Of a stretch of 64,000 bases of DNA, positions 62,730 through 64,000 are shown in pieces (the stretch's first letter is position 1; the number at the start of each line of letters is the position of its first letter). Location: positions 62,001 to 126,000 of the IMG/VR virus record IMGVR_UViG_3300046318_000520; one strand, 5' to 3'. Position numbers and translations under genes: made by a program. This DNA comes from a virus. Below the pieces are notes generated by a model. That model was given only the letters and a program-made list of their open reading frames with translations. It had not been told where the DNA came from and searched no databases.

Positions 62730-64000
62730 ATGTATTTTCCACATTCCTTTAGGAAGTCCTTCTTGGTTTCCTCTGGTACGCTGGCTTCAGGTGTAGCTAC
62801 CTCTGCCCTCACTGCAGGACAGATCGGTATGTATGCTCCTACCAGTGCTACCAACTCTACCTTGGCAACAGTTGCTGCCAGCGTAAGTCCTTTTTATGTC
62901 ATCCAAGGTTCTTACTTTGCTGCTGACAAAATTGGTTCTCACGGTGGGTACAAAGAGTCTGTCAAGTCTAAGCTTGTCAACCCTAAGTACATCAGCCGCG
63001 TTATTAGTGTAGTCGGTAAGTCTGCCGTTAACCAGGTAGTAAAAGTAAGTGCTAATGGCATTGGTCTAACTGCTGACGAGACTTACAGGCTTCGTTTGGA
63101 CGTTAAAGGTTCTCCAGCTCTTAGGTTCTTGAACCATCAGTTGTACAGAACTTTAGATCATTACTCTGGTTGTGCTAATGCTACTAATCCTTCTTTTAAG
63201 AAAGATCCGGTTTTGGCTCTTCTTGCTTGGAAAGATCAGATTAACAGCTATGCGTTTTTTGATCAAATGATTAAAGCCCGTGTGTACAAGTATGTAACAG
63301 TACTTTCTGCTACTTCAGCAGTAACTGCTACCACAGCTCAAACAACCATTCCTATGACATCAACCACTGGTGTTGTAGTAGGTCAAAAAGTTGTTGGTAC
63401 AGGTATTCCTGCTAATAGCTTTGTAACCACTGTAACTGCTAATACAAGCATCATAATCAAGTATCCAACTCAAGCTGTAGCTCCAACTATTGCTTCTAAC
63501 GTATCTATGCAGTTTTTTACTGACGTATACACTGAAGCTGGAACTGTAGCAGTTATTCCTGGTACTGCTATTGCAACCGGTTTGACTTCTGTTGCTTACA
63601 GCTTTGAGGTAGATGCTGCTTCTTTCACTTACACTCAGGTTCCTCATATTGAGTTTACACTCGGTTATGTAGAAACCAGCTTTGCTGCATGTACTTTCAC
63701 TCCTACAGATAAGTATGAGTTGGAACCATTGGTTGCTTATGCTGCTGTTGTAGATGAGAGCGGTGACCCTTGCTTATCAAGTCCTTTTAACGCAAACTCA
63801 GCTGTCAACTCTGCTACTAACCCTTATTTGTCTAGCCATGGTGTTGAGATGCAGGCTCCTGTACAAGCTTCTGGCTTGGGTGAGACTTTGCTTCGTGAGC
63901 TTATCTTGGATGGTCGTTACCTCCAGAACGCTTACCCTGACTCCAGTCGTGTAGACAGCTTGAGGATGAGAGAGATTGAATCTGATCCAGCTTTGGCTCA
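62730..64000 (+). CDS. Virion structural protein (C-terminus off window)
   Basis: The first 423 codons of an ORF running off the edge, starting MYFPHSFRKSFLVSSGT. It is Ala/Thr/Val/Ser-rich and strand-rich, with high use of GCT, ACT, GTA codons. At about residues 191-260 a block with GVVVGQKVVGTGIPANSF resembles Ig-like GTGIPxxxxV beta domains found on phage virion surfaces, inserted in a larger folded chain. It may be a tail tube, sheath or head decoration protein. Identity unresolved. Confidence 0.6.
   Translation, partial: MYFPHSFRKSFLVSSGTLASGVATSALTAGQIGMYAPTSATNSTLATVAASVSPFYVIQGSYFAADKIGSHGGYKESVKSKLVNPKYISRVISVVGKSAVNQVVKVSANGIGLTADETYRLRLDVKGSPALRFLNHQLYRTLDHYSGCANATNPSFKKDPVLALLAWKDQINSYAFFDQMIKARVYKYVTVLSATSAVTATTAQTTIPMTSTTGVVVGQKVVGTGIPANSFVTTVTANTSIIIKYPTQAVAPTIASNVSMQFFTDVYTEAGTVAVIPGTAIATGLTSVAYSFEVDAASFTYTQVPHIEFTLGYVETSFAACTFTPTDKYELEPLVAYAAVVDESGDPCLSSPFNANSAVNSATNPYLSSHGVEMQAPVQASGLGETLLRELILDGRYLQNAYPDSSRVDSLRMREIESDPALA

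Noticed and set aside
1-64000. CRISPR array or insertion sequence
   Set aside because: No regularly spaced direct repeats of 25-40 nt and no transposase were seen. The only mobile-type genes are homing endonuclease-like and the integrase.

Overview
The window is a 64 kb piece of a double-stranded DNA phage that infects Bacteroidota. Its tailed-phage genes (terminase, a 917-residue portal with a Gln-rich tail, scaffold-like protein, 539-residue capsid protein) sit beside IHF-like, uracil-DNA glycosylase, DnaB, primase, family-B polymerase and ligase genes. That combination resembles crAss-like phages (Crassvirales). The placement rests on gene content and protein features only, because no search was run. 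The host inference rests on -7 promoter boxes of the form TAnnTTTG or TATATTG and on the near absence of Shine-Dalgarno sites. TAA, TGA and TAG all end genes, so the standard code fits.

Layout. From 1 to about 42.8 kb most genes are on the minus strand. They cover nucleotide metabolism, replication and recombination (1-14.5 kb), then a plus-strand island of lysis-type genes (14.6-17.2 kb). Next come a VWA/MoxR ATPase module, UDG and an SF2 helicase (17.6-24 kb). Small unknowns lead to an attP-like tRNA-Val 3' fragment beside a plus-strand tyrosine integrase (28.9-29.9 kb). These are followed by a spore-photoproduct-lyase-like radical SAM protein, an oversized tmRNA, a tRNA-like cluster (33.4-35.4 kb), a ParB-like protein, a second MoxR-like ATPase pair and small genes. 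At 42.8-43.0 kb transcription diverges. The plus-strand right arm holds PhoH, an HxlR regulator, nucleases, an IHF-like protein, small lipoproteins and then the packaging and virion genes, which run off the right edge.

How the parts work together. Polymerase, primase, DnaB, a DnaA-domain-IV protein, an SSB-like protein, a Sak4-like ATPase, an exonuclease and ligase form a largely self-sufficient replication and recombination set. The integrase with attP implies a capacity for site-specific integration. The tmRNA and tRNA-like genes suggest control over translation.

Most notable observations: (1) a candidate programmed -1 frameshift at the end of the MoxR ATPase gene, with heptamer CCCTTTT, an 8-nt spacer and a hairpin of about 23 bp; (2) a GIY-YIG endonuclease inserted exactly at the Walker A codons of a helicase gene, leaving the old 5' end as a relic and supplying a new one; (3) an attP tRNA fragment framed by a 19-nt inverted repeat; (4) a 779-nt tmRNA with several hundred extra nucleotides; (5) tRNA-like genes with good acceptor stems but abnormal anticodon arms or D-loops; (6) a recurring 17-nt promoter block.
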